NCBI GenBank assembly: GCA_036273675.1
Contig: DASUHD010000035.1
Location: 1-64,000 of the forward strand
Direction of reading: 5' to 3'
Source of the DNA: DAHUXT01 sp036273675
GTDB lineage: Bacteria; Chloroflexota; Ktedonobacteria; Ktedonobacterales; JADMIN01
DNA length: 64,000 bases
In this document: positions 9,421-18,055 of the stretch, piece by piece
Layout of the letters: each line of letters starts with the position of its first letter
Numbering within the stretch: the first letter of the stretch is position 1
Notes under the pieces: generated by a model
The model's input: the letters and a program-made list of their open reading frames with translations, nothing else
The model's database searches: none
Told to the model about the DNA's origin: nothing
Translations under genes and position numbers: made by a program

Positions 9421-10482
9421 ATGGCGACAATAGCGACAACAACAGAGACGACAACAGCGCAGAAGGTACATGTAGAAGTGCCAGGCTTTCAGGCGTTCGG
9501 CGAATTTCACGGCAGCAACAAAGATTGCAGCGCCGACGCCGAACTGATGGCCCGTCACCCGCTGGATGGCTCGCCGCTCGACGCCGCCACGCTCAATCTG
9601 TGGTGGTCGGAATACTGGAACACGGGACATCACACAAGCGGCGGCGCGACGCTCGACCATATCCACTGGCACCTGACGGGCAGCGCGCACAAACTCGATG
9701 CCAAAAGGGCCAGGGTGGCGAAGTATATCGGGACGGACAAGATTCCGCTGGCGCAGCTACGGGCGGAGATCATCGCGGCGCTCGTCAAGGGGCAGACGGT
9801 CATCACGTACCTGGGCAAAGCGCTGGCGCTGCCCGACAACGAGCATGGCGTTTATGGGCATTTTGTGGCGCTGGGCGGCGTGGACTCTGATCTGGGCTAT
9901 CTGGTGGGCAATGGCGATACGACCGACGCGCTAGGTGGACATGGGATCATCCCGACCTACTGGCATGGCTGGAATGAACTGGCGGCGGCGGAGATCAACG
10001 GCATGATCGCGTTAGAGAAAGTGAGTACGGTGGTGGCAAACGTGAGCACGATTCCAACAGGTTGGAAAGACGATGGCAAGACACTGGTGGCGCCCAACGG
10101 CGTTCCTGTGGTCATGGGCTTCCGCGAGTATGTGCTCGGTCATAGCTGGGACGCCAACAACTGGCCGCTTGCGGCTGAGCAGGTCATCAGCAGCGGCAGC
10201 ATCGAGCCGGGCAATGCGAGCATCGGGCCGGGCAGTCGGCAGGACTTCCGGCTGACTTCGCTCGGCTGGACGCAGAACCGAAATGTTTACATGATCTACG
10301 TCGGGCAGGACATCCGCGCGCTGGAGCAGCAACTCACTGCGGCGAACGCCCACGTGGCCCAACTGGAAGCACAGTTAGCCAGCATGCCCGCTCCGACAAC
10401 CGCGCCCGCTGATCCGAAGGCGACCGAGGCGCTTGCTGCGATGATGGGGTTGGCGAAGGCGCTCAAGCTGGTGGCGGCATAG
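9421..10482 (+). CDS. C39-like cysteine peptidase, probable phage-derived lysin
   Basis: About 353 residues. A plausible catalytic triad for a papain-like/C39-like fold is Cys36 (in GSNKDCSADAELM), His147 (in GVYGHFVALGG) and Asp166 (in LVGNGDTTDA). The C-terminus has a short coiled coil (ALEQQLTAANAHVAQLEAQ) before a Pro/Thr tail. The start at 9421 was chosen because GAGGGGGGA lies eight bases upstream; an in-frame ATG at 9415 is too close to it. It follows the tail remnant by 22 bases. An endolysin that cleaves peptide cross-links is likely, but substrate and host-lysis role are inference. Confidence 0.6.
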   Translation: MATIATTTETTTAQKVHVEVPGFQAFGEFHGSNKDCSADAELMARHPLDGSPLDAATLNLWWSEYWNTGHHTSGGATLDHIHWHLTGSAHKLDAKRARVAKYIGTDKIPLAQLRAEIIAALVKGQTVITYLGKALALPDNEHGVYGHFVALGGVDSDLGYLVGNGDTTDALGGHGIIPTYWHGWNELAAAEINGMIALEKVSTVVANVSTIPTGWKDDGKTLVAPNGVPVVMGFREYVLGHSWDANNWPLAAEQVISSGSIEPGNASIGPGSRQDFRLTSLGWTQNRNVYMIYVGQDIRALEQQLTAANAHVAQLEAQLASMPAPTTAPADPKATEALAAMMGLAKALKLVAA

Positions 10483-10515
10483 CATCAATAAGTGCGCTCG
10501 AAGACCGCGCGCGAA

Positions 10516-10740
10516 CTATCCGGCCTGGAGAGAACGAAGCGCGGCTGGCCCTATACATTTGACACGATAGGCGATGATGGACCGCTTGGCTGAGCCTTTG
10601 ACGCCCTTGATGCGCGCGATGTCCTCGACGCTGAGCGCGGTTAACTGCCCCCATAGAGGATGATATTCACTCTCAGCGCTTGCCTTGAGTGTTGCCTCTG
10701 GCGTGATAACGACCGTGACGACTATATCCTCGCTGCGCAG
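10516..10740 (-). pseudogene. Small ORF in frame after the PAP2 stop codon, no standard start
   Basis: Directly after the TAG that ends the PAP2 gene, the same frame stays open for 74 codons and reads like a real protein. It includes VVTVVITPEATL, then LTALSVEDIARIKGVKGSA, a possible helix-hairpin-helix, ending ALRSLQAG. There is no ATG, GTG or TTG; the first codon after the stop is CTG. It may be the tail of a gene whose beginning was removed when the PAP2 segment was joined here, or a readthrough extension. I do not recognise the family. Confidence 0.35.
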
Positions 10741-11253
10741 CTACCGCTCGTTCCCTGCCGGTGGCTCGGCCGATACCGGTGGAATTCGATGAATCCAGGG
10801 CGGAGAAGCCGTAACCGTGAGATGCGCCTTTGCCCAGAGATAGCCAGCGATCAGCGGCGCCAGGCAAAGAGCCCCGACCAGGTAGCCGCCAAGAACGTCC
10901 GTTGGCCAGTGCTCGCCCAGGTAGACGCGTGACGGCCCGACCAGCAGCACTAGCAGCGCGCAGCTCACGAGCGCGGTATTGCGCAACCACGATGATTTGA
11001 AGTTGGTCGCGATCACAAAGAACAGAAAACCGTAGAATACGGTGTAGTGCAATGTGTGGCCGCTCGGGAAACTCGGCTGCTGAATCTGCTGAACCACATG
11101 CACGAGGTCGGGGGAAGGACGATGGCGCCCGACGACAATCTTCAGGACCCCTCCCAACAGGTCAGCCAGCAGCGATACGACCAGAAATAGGCTCTCCAGG
11201 CGTAGCCGCAGCAGCCACAGTACCAGCACAGCGACTATTTCGATGGCTACCAC
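10741..11253 (-). CDS. PAP2-type phosphatase, N-terminally truncated
   Basis: All three PAP2 motifs are present in order: KIVVGRHRP, then PSFPSGHTLHY, then GPSRVYLGEHWPTDVLGG, with the catalytic histidines intact. Four or so membrane helices surround them. The family dephosphorylates lipid substrates such as undecaprenyl pyrophosphate or phosphatidic acid at the membrane. The usual N-terminal helices (roughly 80-100 residues) are missing: sequence upstream of about 11253 on this strand is the complement of an acyltransferase gene. The GTG at 11251-11253 is the first plausible start, giving 170 residues. Whether the truncated protein is still made and active is unclear. Confidence 0.65.
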   Translation of the reverse strand: MVAIEIVAVLVLWLLRLRLESLFLVVSLLADLLGGVLKIVVGRHRPSPDLVHVVQQIQQPSFPSGHTLHYTVFYGFLFFVIATNFKSSWLRNTALVSCALLVLLVGPSRVYLGEHWPTDVLGGYLVGALCLAPLIAGYLWAKAHLTVTASPPWIHRIPPVSAEPPAGNER

Positions 11254-11265
11254 GTCGGGGAACAG

Positions 11266-11607
11266 GTGTACATTTTGGAGAGGGTTTCCAGCGCGCTCTC
11301 GATTGGTGATCGGGCGGCCATCGCCCCACGGGTGCTGGTCGTGCTGGACCCCTACCCCAACAACTCGCGGCTCCGCGACGAGGTTGGCGATGTTTGCGGC
11401 AATGTGACGATCGGCGCTGATGCGTGGATTGGCGCCTGTGCGGTCCTCCTGCCAAACGTTACGGTCGGCGAGCAAGCGGTGGTCGCCACGAGCGCGGAGG
11501 TGCGTGAGGATGTGCTGCCGCGCACGGTGGTGGGTGGGATACCCGCCCACTTCATCAAGAGCCTGGACCCGGTCCCAGAGTCGTTGCTCAGGCGTCGTAG
11601 CAACTAG
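11266..11607 (+). CDS. Hexapeptide-repeat acyltransferase, N-terminally truncated
   Basis: About 113 residues with the left-handed beta-helix repeat pattern. It includes SIGDRAAIAPRV, then GNVTIGADAWIGACAVLLPNV and TVGEQAVVATSAEV, closing with the VVGGIPAHFIKSL tail typical of CysE/WbbJ-like O-acetyltransferases. The family transfers acetyl groups to sugars or amino acids. Coding similarity extends a little upstream to about 11239 and then stops where the PAP2 gene on the other strand begins, so the N-terminal half is gone. The GTG at 11266 is the first possible start and has no good ribosome site. Probably a non-functional remnant. Confidence 0.65.
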   Translation: MYILERVSSALSIGDRAAIAPRVLVVLDPYPNNSRLRDEVGDVCGNVTIGADAWIGACAVLLPNVTVGEQAVVATSAEVREDVLPRTVVGGIPAHFIKSLDPVPESLLRRRSN

Positions 11608-11730
11608 CCAGGCACTTCACCAACTACCTGACGGCTCGCCGTGGAGTTGAGCTGTCGCTCCTCCATATCCGCGACAGGACAAACGGTGTAGCGCGCCAAG
11701 CACGCTACGCCCGTAGCTCAAACCGCAAAC

Positions 11731-12981
11731 CTACGGCAGTGTCAGGATGCCCAGCTGCACCTTCAGGCGAATGATGCGCCGGAGCGCAGCATCCAGCCGC
11801 GCCTGCGAGATGCGACCGGACTCCACCGCCTGCGTCATCGCCGCGACCACCGCCGCCAGACGGTCCTGCTCGATGGGCGCTTCGATGAGATCGTCGCCCG
11901 CGAGAAACGCCCGCACGCATGCCTCGGCGATTCCCTGCGCCGGGTCACTGTAGCCCTGCTGCTGCATATAGGCGACGATGCCCTGCGCGTCCATCGCGTC
12001 GGTGACGACGACCCCCTGGTAGCCCAACTGGTCGCGCAATACCTGCTGCACCAGCACGGGCGAGAGCGAAGCGGGGTTCTGCGCATCGTAGGCCGGGACG
12101 ATGACGTGCGTCACCATAATCATATCGGGATGGTGGGGCAGCAACTGCCGGAACGAGGCAAAATCGGTGTTGTTGAGCTGTTCCTTCGAGTGATTGACCG
12201 TCGGCAGTGTGAAGTCGGGGTTACCAGTGGACGCGCCTAGCCCCGGCCAGTGCTTCAGCGTCCCCGCGACGCCGTTCTGCTGCAAGCCATCGAGGAAGGC
12301 GCCCGCATACGACGTGACCTGACCGACCGAGGCGCCGAACATACGGCTCGGATCGATGCCGCCGCCCTGATCGATATCCGCCAGCGGCGCGAAATCGAGG
12401 TTGAGGCCGATCTGCCGCATGCGCTGAGCGTCGGTCTGCGCCTGGAGATACGCCTGGTGTGGGTCGCCGGTCGCGCTGAGCTGCTGGGGCGAGGGCGTCG
12501 GGCCGTAGTAGAAGGAGAGGCGATCCACCAGACCGCCCTCTTCGTCGGTCGCCAGCAACAGCGGCGTATCGGCGTGCGCCTTGAGGTCACTCACCAGCTG
12601 TTGCATGCCCGCAAGCGTGGTGGGCATCAGCGGGCCGCCGTTGTAGTTGGGGAAGATGATGGCGCTGCCAAGATGCCACTGGGTGAGCGCCTGGTTGAGA
12701 TTATCATTGTAGCCGTTGGCATAAACGGCCAGCATCAACGTCTGCCCAATCTGCTGCGCGGGCGTAAGCCTGGCGATGTAGGCGTCGATGCGCTGGTCGA
12801 GGTTTGCTATGGGCGTCGCGATCGCGGTGGCGCTGACAGTGGCTGCTGGTCCCGTCGTTCCGGTCGTCGGCAGGCCGACACAGCCGGAGAGCAGCATAAG
12901 AATGAGCAGCAATAGCACACCAGAGGTCGCGCGGAACCGACGTGGATGCCTCTCCCTCATCGTGGGCCGCTTATGTTGCAT
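11731..12981 (-). CDS. Glycoside hydrolase family 3 lipoprotein (beta-N-acetylhexosaminidase-like)
   Basis: A 416-residue GH3 enzyme of the NagZ type. The signal peptide ends in LLSGC, so it should be a lipoprotein outside the membrane. GH3 landmarks follow in order: NLDFAPLADI, KHWPGLGAS (KHFPGHG in NagZ), MVTHVIVPAYD, and VVVTDAMDAQGI with the candidate nucleophile Asp. The likely role is trimming N-acetylglucosamine from peptidoglycan or chitin fragments. The frame is open further upstream, but ATG 12981 has AGGGGAGCG before it and starts the signal peptide. It is divergent from the lytic transglycosylase gene, which suggests a cell-wall theme. Confidence 0.85.
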   Translation of the reverse strand: MQHKRPTMRERHPRRFRATSGVLLLLILMLLSGCVGLPTTGTTGPAATVSATAIATPIANLDQRIDAYIARLTPAQQIGQTLMLAVYANGYNDNLNQALTQWHLGSAIIFPNYNGGPLMPTTLAGMQQLVSDLKAHADTPLLLATDEEGGLVDRLSFYYGPTPSPQQLSATGDPHQAYLQAQTDAQRMRQIGLNLDFAPLADIDQGGGIDPSRMFGASVGQVTSYAGAFLDGLQQNGVAGTLKHWPGLGASTGNPDFTLPTVNHSKEQLNNTDFASFRQLLPHHPDMIMVTHVIVPAYDAQNPASLSPVLVQQVLRDQLGYQGVVVTDAMDAQGIVAYMQQQGYSDPAQGIAEACVRAFLAGDDLIEAPIEQDRLAAVVAAMTQAVESGRISQARLDAALRRIIRLKVQLGILTLP

Positions 12982-13287
12982 GTTCGCTCCCCTGGTTGCA
13001 TGACTTATTGATGTAATCACTAAACGGCTGCTGTCGGCCCTCATATTTCGGCCTGATTCGCCGCGCAAGCTCTGCTGGAGTCCAGAGCAAGGTACCACAC
13101 GGCCACCTCGAGTACAAGACCAGGCGTGCGGCTGAAAAGAACGCCTGGCTGCGCGTGGCTGTTCACCCGCCGTCGCCATATCGCTGTGCGCGTTATCTCT
13201 GCGCCGCTGGCCCGTTGATATGCGTAGGGAAGGAGCGCGGGCGGATGGCTCGCGGATTGCACCCGTCAGGAGGGGAAACAGGGAAGT
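12982..13287. other. Divergent intergenic region
   Basis: About 306 bases between the GH3 lipoprotein and the transglycosylase gene, which point away from each other. It should contain both promoters. Only the ribosome sites at its ends are clear: AGGGGAG before 12981, and a GGAGGGGAAACAGGG stretch before 13288. Confidence 0.5.
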
Positions 13288-14433
13288 ATGGAATCACTTC
13301 GACGCCTGCTAGCTGACCTGCGGAGCCGCTTCGTTTCGGCAATCACTGGGCGAGAAGGCCGGTCGCGACAGATTACCATTGCCGCGCTCTCCGCGGTCTG
13401 TCTGCTCGCGCTGGCGGGTACCGCGCTGCTCTTCGCGGCGCAGGGCGATCCGCGGGCCTCTGGGAACGCGGCGCAGTCGTCTCCAACCCTCTTCGTACCT
13501 ACACTGACGCCGACCGATGTGCCGACGGCGACCATGCAGGCGACAGCCACCATATCCGGCGGAGGCAAGAAGGTCTCCAGTAAGCCTGTCAGCGTACCGA
13601 AGCCACCGCCGCCGCCGCCGCCGAAGCCGCCCGCGCCTCCCACGGCGACGCCCTGCGCGACGGCGACGCCCGTGCCGACAGCCACCGCAACGGCGACTCC
13701 CACAGCGACGGCCACCACGTCGACCGGGTCAACCGGCGCTGTGTCGTTGGCGGCGTTGCGGGTCAGCTCCTGCACGCCCTGCGGGGTGAACGCCGGGAAT
13801 AATCCGAGCCAGTCGCAGATTCGCGCCGCGCTGGACGCCGCCGCTAACCTGTATGGCCTGCCGCACAACCTGCTCTATGGCTTTGCCTGGCAGGAAAGCA
13901 AGTGGCATCAGGATGTCATGGCATGCGATGGCGGTGTGGGGCTGATGCAGATCCAGTACTACTACCAGGACTACTTCAACCACTCCAGCGTGCTGAACGC
14001 GAGCGGCTGCGGCGTCTCGGACACCAGCTACGATATCTACACACTCAGCGGCAACGCCTCCCTCGGCGCGAAGGTGGTCAAGTATCTCTCGTGCTACTAC
14101 ATGCGTATCGCGTCGGGCAAGTATCAGGCGGCGGGGTTTGGTTTCCCTGATACGGCGAGCAATCCAAGCCTCTGCGCCACGCTCTACACCAACAATACCA
14201 ACGGACCGACCTCCACGCTCTACCAGGATTTGCCATCATCCGTGGGCGATGGCTGGAGCTGTCCGCTCGATCCGACGCAGGGGCTGGCGAGCGCCGAGGT
14301 GCTGGACTACAGCGCCAGCGCCTACAACGCCGGGCAGACGGCCATCTACAACTGTAGCTGCATCCCCAACCTTGGCTATGTCGGCGCCGTCGAGTACTGG
14401 ACCAGCCAGTTTGCCCAGGGCGCGCTGCCGTAG
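13288..14433 (+). CDS. Membrane-anchored lytic transglycosylase-like protein
   Basis: A 381-residue protein. Residues about 28-52 form a signal anchor. Residues 60-150 are a Pro/Thr/Ala-rich wall-spanning linker that includes an eight-proline run. Residues about 170-375 carry an SLT (soluble lytic transglycosylase) lysozyme-like domain, with the catalytic Glu203 in FAWQESKWHQ and the GVGLMQI motif at 216-222. The enzyme should cleave the MurNAc-GlcNAc bond in peptidoglycan. Several extra cysteines (for example SSCTPCG and NCSCIP) suggest disulfides. It is convergent with the TPR gene that follows and divergent from the GH3 lipoprotein. Confidence 0.82.
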   Translation: MESLRRLLADLRSRFVSAITGREGRSRQITIAALSAVCLLALAGTALLFAAQGDPRASGNAAQSSPTLFVPTLTPTDVPTATMQATATISGGGKKVSSKPVSVPKPPPPPPPKPPAPPTATPCATATPVPTATATATPTATATTSTGSTGAVSLAALRVSSCTPCGVNAGNNPSQSQIRAALDAAANLYGLPHNLLYGFAWQESKWHQDVMACDGGVGLMQIQYYYQDYFNHSSVLNASGCGVSDTSYDIYTLSGNASLGAKVVKYLSCYYMRIASGKYQAAGFGFPDTASNPSLCATLYTNNTNGPTSTLYQDLPSSVGDGWSCPLDPTQGLASAEVLDYSASAYNAGQTAIYNCSCIPNLGYVGAVEYWTSQFAQGALP

Positions 14434-14567
14434 CTCGTCAGTGAAGTTGGAGCGTTCTGCCAGGCGGTCTGTTGGCTCTCGGCGTTCAGGGGCGTTTATG
14501 CTGCGGCTAGCCCTCATTAGGGCTAGAAGAGTAATCAATACAGTTGCTGTGTTATGGTGTTTACGTT

Positions 14568-15989
14568 CTAGCCTGGTCTCGTGTCTCCAAGAGACTTGCG
14601 AAGTTCGGCATGATGGCGTGCTTTCCGCATGTCGCGCCACACTGTTTTGAGAGATCCCAAGAAACTGTGTTGATGACGAAGAATCGACATCTCGAGCGTG
14701 AGCAAACTCCTGTCATAGGGACTGCGCGCCAAGGCTTCCTTACAGGCAAGCAGCGCCTCATGATACCGTTGCTGCCTCATTGCTAGCAGTTCACTCACGT
14801 CACTCCAGATGGTGGCATCTTGGAGTGCATCTTCTGTCTCGACACTTACCGTTTCCGGCAGTTGACCACGAACATATAAGACGGCCAGTGTATGTGCTCG
14901 TCCACGTATAGCCGTCGCAAGCACTGGGGCCTTTGAAGGCTCCGTTGGATCAGGGGTAGGAGTAGGAGTAGGAGTGGCTTCAGGCGCTGGCGGTTGTTGA
15001 GCAGCTGCAGAAAGTCCAGCTGCAGCGGCATCTCGAGCGACCCGTGCTAGAGTGACATTCAAGCTCTGACGGACGAGCCGCAGAGCTTCATCATAGGCTG
15101 TGAGCGCCTCGAGCGGCCGATCTGCTAGTAAGAGCCATCTGCCCTTAGCACTCCAGACCGACGGTACCGAGGGGTCTAACTGCAGCGCCTTCTCCTCGGC
15201 CTCCAGCGCCTCGTCGTAGCGACGCATCATCCCTAACGCATGGCCCATCAGTTCCCAGGTATAGGCACGCGAACTATCGAGCTCACTGGCCTCCACACTG
15301 GCAGTCACTGCCTCTTCGTGGCGCTCCAACCAGTAGAGCACATGGGCTTTACTGGTCAAGATGCGCGCCCGCTCGGCAGCCGGAAGACGGATGGGCAATT
15401 CATGTAAAAGCTGCAGGAGCTGATCGCATGCCACTAACGCCTCGTCGTTTCGGCCCTGTTTCACCAGTATGTCAATACGGCCTTCCAAGGCTGGAACATA
15501 GTGCGGGTCTAGGCGAAGCGCCTGTTCGTCGGCCGCTAACGCTCCATCGTCGTCTCCAGCTCGGTGGAGTATCGAGCCGCGCGTCGACCATACCTCGGCA
15601 TTGTTCGGCGCGAGGACAAGCGCCAGATCACTCGCCTCTAGCGCAGCGTGACAACTGCCCTTCAGACCAAGAACTTCTGCCCGCATAGATTGGGCTGCAG
15701 CGTGACGTGGATTGAGCGCTAAAGCCCGAGCCAATGCCCGCAGAGCCTCGTCAAACTGCCCGAGTTCTCGGTGACAGTGGCCAATAGCCGTCCATATGTC
15801 GCTGGCAATATCACTGGCGCTGTCGTTGGGAGGCATCGTTGCCAAAGCTTGGTCGAAAAAGCGTAGGGCATCCGCGTAGCGACGCATGGCGAGGAGCCGT
15901 TTGCCTGCTCGATACCACCGGTCAGGGGTTCTTACAGCGGGCTTGTCGGTCAATTTTTGGCTTCTCCTGTCTCCTGCACAGCGTTCCAC
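14568..15989 (-). CDS. Tetratricopeptide-repeat protein
   Basis: A 473-residue protein built from about ten TPR units (the W-LG-Y-A-P pattern, for example AIGHCHRELGQFDEALRAL and SLDLALVLAPNNAEVWSTRG-like stretches). A Pro/Thr-rich linker near residues 335-350 separates the last repeats. No enzymatic domain or membrane segment was seen. TPR proteins act as protein-binding scaffolds; the partner is unknown. A second TPR gene lies 68 bases upstream on the same strand, with similar repeats, suggesting tandem duplication or a two-gene unit. The start is the first Met of the frame; MRRYADAL further in is an alternative. Confidence 0.75.
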   Translation of the reverse strand: MERCAGDRRSQKLTDKPAVRTPDRWYRAGKRLLAMRRYADALRFFDQALATMPPNDSASDIASDIWTAIGHCHRELGQFDEALRALARALALNPRHAAAQSMRAEVLGLKGSCHAALEASDLALVLAPNNAEVWSTRGSILHRAGDDDGALAADEQALRLDPHYVPALEGRIDILVKQGRNDEALVACDQLLQLLHELPIRLPAAERARILTSKAHVLYWLERHEEAVTASVEASELDSSRAYTWELMGHALGMMRRYDEALEAEEKALQLDPSVPSVWSAKGRWLLLADRPLEALTAYDEALRLVRQSLNVTLARVARDAAAAGLSAAAQQPPAPEATPTPTPTPDPTEPSKAPVLATAIRGRAHTLAVLYVRGQLPETVSVETEDALQDATIWSDVSELLAMRQQRYHEALLACKEALARSPYDRSLLTLEMSILRHQHSFLGSLKTVWRDMRKARHHAELRKSLGDTRPG

Positions 15990-16057
15990 GCGAAGCTGTC
16001 GACATCCTCATGCGCAAGAACCAGACGATCGCCCAGTCGGATGTTCTTGCAAGCTTG

Positions 16058-16870
16058 TCACGTGCTTCGTCTTACCTCAGATGGTAACTGCGCGAGGATC
16101 GTATCTAGTTGCTGCCATGCCGCAGTATGCGACGGATCAAGGGCCAGTGATCGCTCGCAGGCATTGAGCGCTTCCTCAGACCTATGAAGCTTGGCTAAGA
16201 CACAGGCACGGTTGAACCACGTATGGGCATTGGTTGGACTCAGCTCAAGGGCCCGGTCGTAAGCCTGCAGCGCAGCCTCTGGTTGTCCTCCTTGAAACAG
16301 GAACGTGCCCTTGTTGCTCCAGGCATCGGTGCACGACGGATCGAGCGTGATCGCTTGCTCAATGTACCCGAGAGCTTCAGCCAAGTGTTCTTGGGCTGCA
16401 GCAACAAGCCCGAGCCCATTCCAGGCAAGCGCGTTGCTTGCGTCAATCGTCAGCGCCTGGCGATAGGCTTCTACGGCTTGGACGTATTGGCCTTGCATAT
16501 ACAACGCCGCACCAAGGTTACGCCATACTTGTCCATTGTTAGGATCGAGTGCTAGCGATGCCTCATAGGCCGCGCCAGCGTCTGCAAATGCGTTTGCGCG
16601 GTATAGGGTCCAGCCTCGCTCATGCCATGTGGTGGCATTCTTTGGATCTAGCTTCAGCGCTCTCTCAAGCGCATCCGTCCCTTCTGCATAGCGCTGCAGT
16701 TCGCGAAGTATGACCCCTTTCTTGACCCATCCGGCACAAAACCGCGGATCCCTTGCTAAGGCTTGCTCGATTGCTTCAAGCGCCTCAGGATAGTCATGTA
16801 TTTGGTAGAGCCGTTCAGCCTCAGCGATCCAGTAGTCGATCGCTGAATCCCTCGAATCTTTCGAATGCAT
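16058..16870 (-). CDS. Tetratricopeptide-repeat protein
   Basis: A 270-residue protein composed almost entirely of about seven TPR units of 34 residues, with the consensus ALAxDPxxxxxWxxxGxxL clearly repeated. It is closer to an ideal repeat solenoid than its downstream neighbour. No signal peptide is present, so it should be cytoplasmic. It is probably co-transcribed with the TPR gene 68 bases downstream. The function is presumably to hold partner proteins together; nothing in the context identifies them. Confidence 0.78.
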   Translation of the reverse strand: MHSKDSRDSAIDYWIAEAERLYQIHDYPEALEAIEQALARDPRFCAGWVKKGVILRELQRYAEGTDALERALKLDPKNATTWHERGWTLYRANAFADAGAAYEASLALDPNNGQVWRNLGAALYMQGQYVQAVEAYRQALTIDASNALAWNGLGLVAAAQEHLAEALGYIEQAITLDPSCTDAWSNKGTFLFQGGQPEAALQAYDRALELSPTNAHTWFNRACVLAKLHRSEEALNACERSLALDPSHTAAWQQLDTILAQLPSEVRRST

Positions 16871-17330
16871 TGCGCTCCCTCACCGCATAACGTCATGCAG
16901 CATGGCCACCAGCATCACATCTGTCGTCATCTCGCTCACCGTCTCTCTGCATGCGCCTTCCTTTGTTTCAGCGATGTGACCGCTATCGGGCGGCATCATA
17001 GGTATCCGAATAAGCTGTATGACAAGAACCCTGACATCTCGCCCGGCGAATTGGCCGATATTATACCAGGTTGCGCACAATTACTACTAATAGCCTCCTA
17101 TCTGCGGCGAACGTGACAGACCCACCTGTTCATACCAGCCAGGGGAATACCTTTGTCGCGAGGCGTAGGGGGTTGGACTGACCTGTCGCGTTGACGCCTG
17201 CCTGGCTTCCCATCTACCATGAAGAGCAGCCGCGATCTGTGGCGGCGCCACAAGGAAATGGCGCGCGATTCACCAGTGGCAGGTGGTGATGGGAAGTTGG
17301 GGAGCATCAAGGAGGCAGGGAGGAAGCAGG
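16871..17330. other. Intergenic stretch without recognisable gene
   Basis: About 460 bases between the TPR gene and the holin-like gene, which point away from each other. Only short, unconvincing frames are present. An AGGAGG-type ribosome site for the next gene lies at its right end. Confidence 0.45.
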
Positions 17331-17591
17331 ATGATTGGACTACTCACACGGGCGCGGAACAACGTGGCGCTCACTCCGGCTGAGCGCGCGCTGCTCAAGC
17401 TGATCGAGGGGCTGGCGTGCACGGCGTTGGTGGCGGCGCTACCCATCGTCGCGGATGCGCTGGGGCACGGCGCCGTCAACTGGGCCGATGTGGGGCGCGC
17501 GGCGCTGGCGGCTGGGGCGACGGCGGCGCTGCTGGCGCTCATCAAATACTTCAAGGCGTATGGCGACCCGCCACTGCCATCCCAGCCCTGA
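17331..17591 (+). CDS. Small two-helix membrane protein, holin-like
   Basis: An 86-residue protein with two hydrophobic helices (about residues 24-42 and 50-68) separated by a short turn, then a Lys-rich ending. Size and topology match phage holins, which form pores that release endolysins. ATG 17331 has a strong GGGAGGAAGCAGG site and was preferred over an upstream in-frame start. The related lysin gene lies some 7 kb away, so if both come from one prophage the module has been split. Holin identity rests on topology alone. Confidence 0.5.
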   Translation: MIGLLTRARNNVALTPAERALLKLIEGLACTALVAALPIVADALGHGAVNWADVGRAALAAGATAALLALIKYFKAYGDPPLPSQP

Positions 17592-17632
17592 CGCTATTAG
17601 ATAGATGAGGCACGCGCCTCGGAAAACAATGT

Positions 17633-17654
17633 GAGGACGGTGGTTGCCGTCCTC
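17633..17654 (+). terminator. Strong hairpin after the holin-like gene
   Basis: A perfect 8-bp stem (GAGGACGG / CCGTCCTC) with a six-base loop, about 40 bases after the stop codon. There is no T-run after it, so it may be a bidirectional or Rho-assisted terminator between convergent genes. Confidence 0.5.
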
Positions 17655-17706
17655 GTCCAGTGTACGCTCCGAGAGGGTTTTTCAGGGTGCTAGCTACTTC
17701 ACGACG

Positions 17707-17886
17707 CTAAATCAGGTGGGCATGCGAGGCCATTTCCGCCTGTGGAATCGGTTCAGGCACATCGCAGGCAGTCTCTTCGTCGTCACGCTCTCGTGAGATG
17801 AGAGCCACGAAGAAGAACATCAGACCAAACACACCACCCCAGAATGCGAATACGGCCAGTACCCAGAGGACATCACCAAAGGACAT
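17707..17886 (-). CDS. Small single-pass membrane protein
   Basis: A 59-residue protein: MSFGDVLWVLAVFAFWGGVF opens one long hydrophobic helix, followed by a basic-acidic tail (SRERDDEE) and a Pro-rich end. The start is set by GGGGGAG just upstream. The frame is open much further upstream, but that extension is low-quality sequence that crosses the promoter of the divergent membrane-protein gene. Function unknown; small proteins of this layout often regulate a membrane complex. Confidence 0.55.
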   Translation of the reverse strand: MSFGDVLWVLAVFAFWGGVFGLMFFFVALISRERDDEETACDVPEPIPQAEMASHAHLI

Positions 17887-18055
17887 GATACTCCCCCTTT
17901 TTACGGCTTTATGGCGCTTTCGCGTCTGTTCCGCGGCGCTACCTCCCGCATGTACCCCTATTGTACACCACTCAACATAAAAGTGGGCAGTCGGCGCATG
18001 GAATCCTCGTGATTGCGGGTATAGTATTTCCGATGAGTGAACATGTGCGGACAGA

